A stretch of 64,000 nt of DNA from an uncultured bacterium (GTDB lineage: Bacteria > Bacillota > Clostridia > Oscillospirales > Oscillospiraceae). The position numbers and the translations under genes are program-made. The stretch spans positions 1 through 64,000 of the forward strand of contig CATKXO010000004.1 of NCBI GenBank assembly GCA_949840775.1, in the 5' to 3' direction. Position 1 is the first letter of the stretch, and every line of letters starts with the position of its first letter. Below, piece after piece: positions 62,277-64,000 of the stretch. A model generated the notes under the pieces. That model was not told the origin of the DNA, did not search any database, and saw only the letters and a program-made list of their open reading frames with translations.

Positions 62277-63281
62277 TTATGTGGGTTTGCTGTGTTCCAG
62301 ACCATACTGGAAAAAGCACATGTCGAGCAGCTTCATGGGAGGGTATTTTATCCCCTGGCCGGAGCACTTGGCCCGCAGAGGCTCCAGCCGCTCCCACTGG
62401 ACCGCATAAAACCGGCCCAGCTGCCGCAGAGACTGACTGCCGAATGTGGGGGAGGCGGCCCTGGTTTCACGCAGCGCCCAGCGGAGATAGCGGTCGTAAG
62501 CGGGGGTGCAGCCCACCGTCCCCAGCATGATTTTGGTCAGCAGCGTGTCGGAGGGCGTTTTATGAATTGTATCCTGATAAAGCCGGCGCAGCGCGGCAGC
62601 CAGCTCCATGGCCGGCTCCGCGAAAGCTCCGTCCATCAAGTCCCGGCGGGACAGGGACCAGAGAGGGCCCCATCGCGCCTCCATCAGCAGCCGGACCGCC
62701 GGAATGTGGACCTTGTAATCCTTTTGCAGCAGAAAGGCCCCTCCCCGAAGCATTCCCCAGCTGGCCAGATACCAGGCCAAATGGAGGGACAGATAGTCCA
62801 GCGCGTCCGGTGAGCTGGCCCCCTGATGGGCCTGAAAAGCCCCGTAACAGTGCTCCCAGGAGCGGTACCGGCTGTTAGGGTCAGACAACAGGTCCTGATG
62901 GAAATGACTGGCCGACAGCACAAGGGGCAGCATATCCACGGTTTCCGCCAGGGCGGCGTGGGTGCGGCAGTAACGGTCATAGTCCTGCCGGTCTTTGGCT
63001 CTCTTGGCGGGCCGGGCCAAATAGTCGTCAGCCTGCTTGGGCTGATGGGAAAACACAACAGTCTGCTGTTCCAAGTCGTACTGGTCTGCGATATAGCCGG
63101 CCAGCAGCCAGCCGTAGCCCAACGATGTCTCGGATGAGTTGCTCCAACAGGCGGGCCAGCGGTAGGCGGAGGCGGGTAAGCCGCACAGGGCTTCCAACTC
63201 CGCGAAGGTCATGGCGACCTGTTCCTGGCCGCTGTTGGCCAGGTATTGGGTCAAAGCGGAATATTTATCCCCTTTTGGCAC
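62277..63281 (-). CDS. DUF7662-like N-terminal domain fused to a long helical region
   Basis: 334 aa. Residues 1-55 (KYSALTQYLANSGQEQVAMT, FAELEALCGLPASAYRW-x-CWSN) resemble the DUF7662 domain, normally about 70-100 aa on its own or attached to other modules. From about residue 90 it is helical, with HLAWYLASWGMLRGGAFLLQ and no known catalytic motif. No membrane anchor. Lies 12 bp downstream of tex. Confidence 0.65.
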   Translation of the reverse strand: MPKGDKYSALTQYLANSGQEQVAMTFAELEALCGLPASAYRWPACWSNSSETSLGYGWLLAGYIADQYDLEQQTVVFSHQPKQADDYLARPAKRAKDRQDYDRYCRTHAALAETVDMLPLVLSASHFHQDLLSDPNSRYRSWEHCYGAFQAHQGASSPDALDYLSLHLAWYLASWGMLRGGAFLLQKDYKVHIPAVRLLMEARWGPLWSLSRRDLMDGAFAEPAMELAAALRRLYQDTIHKTPSDTLLTKIMLGTVGCTPAYDRYLRWALRETRAASPTFGSQSLRQLGRFYAVQWERLEPLRAKCSGQGIKYPPMKLLDMCFFQYGLEHSKPT

Positions 63282-63293
63282 CGGACCGCCCCC

Positions 63294-64000
63294 TTACGGC
63301 TTTTTCATGGTCAGGGAGATGCGCTTTTTCTTCTCGTTCACCTCCACTACCCACACGGTGACCACATCCCCCACGCTGAGCAGCTCGGAGGGGTGTTTTA
63401 CCCGGCGGGGCAGCTTGGAGATGTGGACCAGCCCGTCCTGGTGGACGCCGATGTCCACGAATACGCCAAAGTCGATGACGTTCCGGACGGTGCCCTGGAG
63501 CTCCATGCCCGGCTTTAAGTCCTTGGCCTCCATCACGTCGGTGCGGAGGATGGGGGGCGGCAGCTCGTCACGGGGGTCCCGGCCGGGCTTGGACAGCTCC
63601 TTCACGATGTCGGCCAGGGTGGGCGCCCCCGCTCCGCAGACCTGAGACAGGGCTTCGTAGCCCGTGGCCTCCGCCTTGGCTTTTAAACCGGCGATGTTTC
63701 CTGCCTTCACGTCCTCCAGGGTGTACCCGCAGGCGGCCAGCAGCTTTTCCGCCGCGCCGTAGCTCTCCGGGTGGACGCCGGTGTTGTCCAGCACGCTTTT
63801 GCTCTCGGGCACCCGGATAAAGCCTGCGCACTGCTCAAAGGCCTTGGGCCCCAGCTTGGGCACCTTGAGCAGCTGCTTCCGGGCGGTAAAGGCGCCGTTC
63901 TCCTCCCGGTATTTCACCACATTCTTGGCGGTGGCGGCGGTGAGGCCGCTCACCCGCTGGAGCAGGGAGGGGGAGGCGGTGTTGGCATCCACCCCCACGG
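63294..64000 (-). CDS. tex: Tex-family S1 RNA-binding protein, 5' part outside window
   Basis: C-terminal 235 residues: helix-hairpin-helix region (LLQRVSGLTAATAKNVVKYREENGAF, LKVPKLGPKAFEQCAGFIRV) and a terminal S1 domain (LQGTVRNVIDFGVFVDIGVH, GLVHISKL). Matches the end of Tex, a transcription-associated nucleic-acid-binding protein of about 720 aa. The frame is open to the right edge. Confidence 0.92.
   Translation of the reverse strand, partial: VGVDANTASPSLLQRVSGLTAATAKNVVKYREENGAFTARKQLLKVPKLGPKAFEQCAGFIRVPESKSVLDNTGVHPESYGAAEKLLAACGYTLEDVKAGNIAGLKAKAEATGYEALSQVCGAGAPTLADIVKELSKPGRDPRDELPPPILRTDVMEAKDLKPGMELQGTVRNVIDFGVFVDIGVHQDGLVHISKLPRRVKHPSELLSVGDVVTVWVVEVNEKKKRISLTMKKP

Overview
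The window looks like the chromosome of a high-GC, gut-type member of the Clostridia (Oscillospiraceae-like). The basis is inferential: two T-box riboswitches (alaS and cysE-cysS), an AddAB rather than RecBCD nuclease, a TatD-linked radical SAM protein, DUF1292 and DUF4250 small proteins, lipoproteins with Ala-Cys-Gly lipoboxes, and strong sigma-A type promoters with 16-17 bp spacers. No rRNA or tRNA gene and no CRISPR array was found.

Layout. (1) 1-8.4 kb: a catabolic or transport gene set with slightly lower GC than the core. It holds a fused TRAP permease (cut by the left edge), four tandem acetoacetate-decarboxylase-fold proteins in an A-B-A-B order, an MFS carrier, an isochorismatase-type amidohydrolase, a BFD-like [2Fe-2S] protein and a short old-yellow-enzyme with only its FMN barrel and 4Fe-4S motif. 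This is the best candidate for an undescribed system: by eye none of the four ADC-like proteins keeps the Schiff-base lysine pair. (2) 8.4-9.3 kb: a scar with the first residues of an alcohol dehydrogenase and a 3'-truncated polysaccharide deacetylase. (3) 9.3-18.6 kb: a sugar or cyclitol locus with a LacI regulator, three Gfo/Idh/MocA dehydrogenases, a complete ribose-type ABC importer and a divergent xylose-isomerase-like epimerase. (4) 18.6-29 kb: housekeeping genes (parvulin foldase, probable 6S-like RNA, DUF1292 protein, class A PBP, ACT regulator-homoserine dehydrogenase, aspartate kinase, TatD with its radical SAM partner). (5) 29-36.3 kb: amidase, voltage-gated-type K+ channel and a complete branched-chain amino acid ABC importer. 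(6) 36.6-49.4 kb: soluble hybrid histidine kinase, T-box/lipoprotein/alaS, ECF sigma with its putative anti-sigma, a candidate type I toxin-antitoxin module, HIT protein, LysR, XRE membrane regulator, T-box/cysE/VOC/cysS. (7) 49.4-53 kb: a low-GC accessory island of unknown genes with broken coding remnants at both edges. (8) 53-64 kb: addB-addA, a DinJ-YafQ type II toxin-antitoxin pair, a few small unknowns, a membrane dipeptidase, a DUF7662-like protein and the 3' part of tex (cut by the right edge).

Two families of dispersed palindromic repeats sit between genes: four full and one partial copy of an element with GTAGGGGCCGCC or GTGGGACCCG type ends, and two copies about 140 bp long whose ends fold into terminator-like hairpins. 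All product names come from reading motifs by eye; no database search was run.
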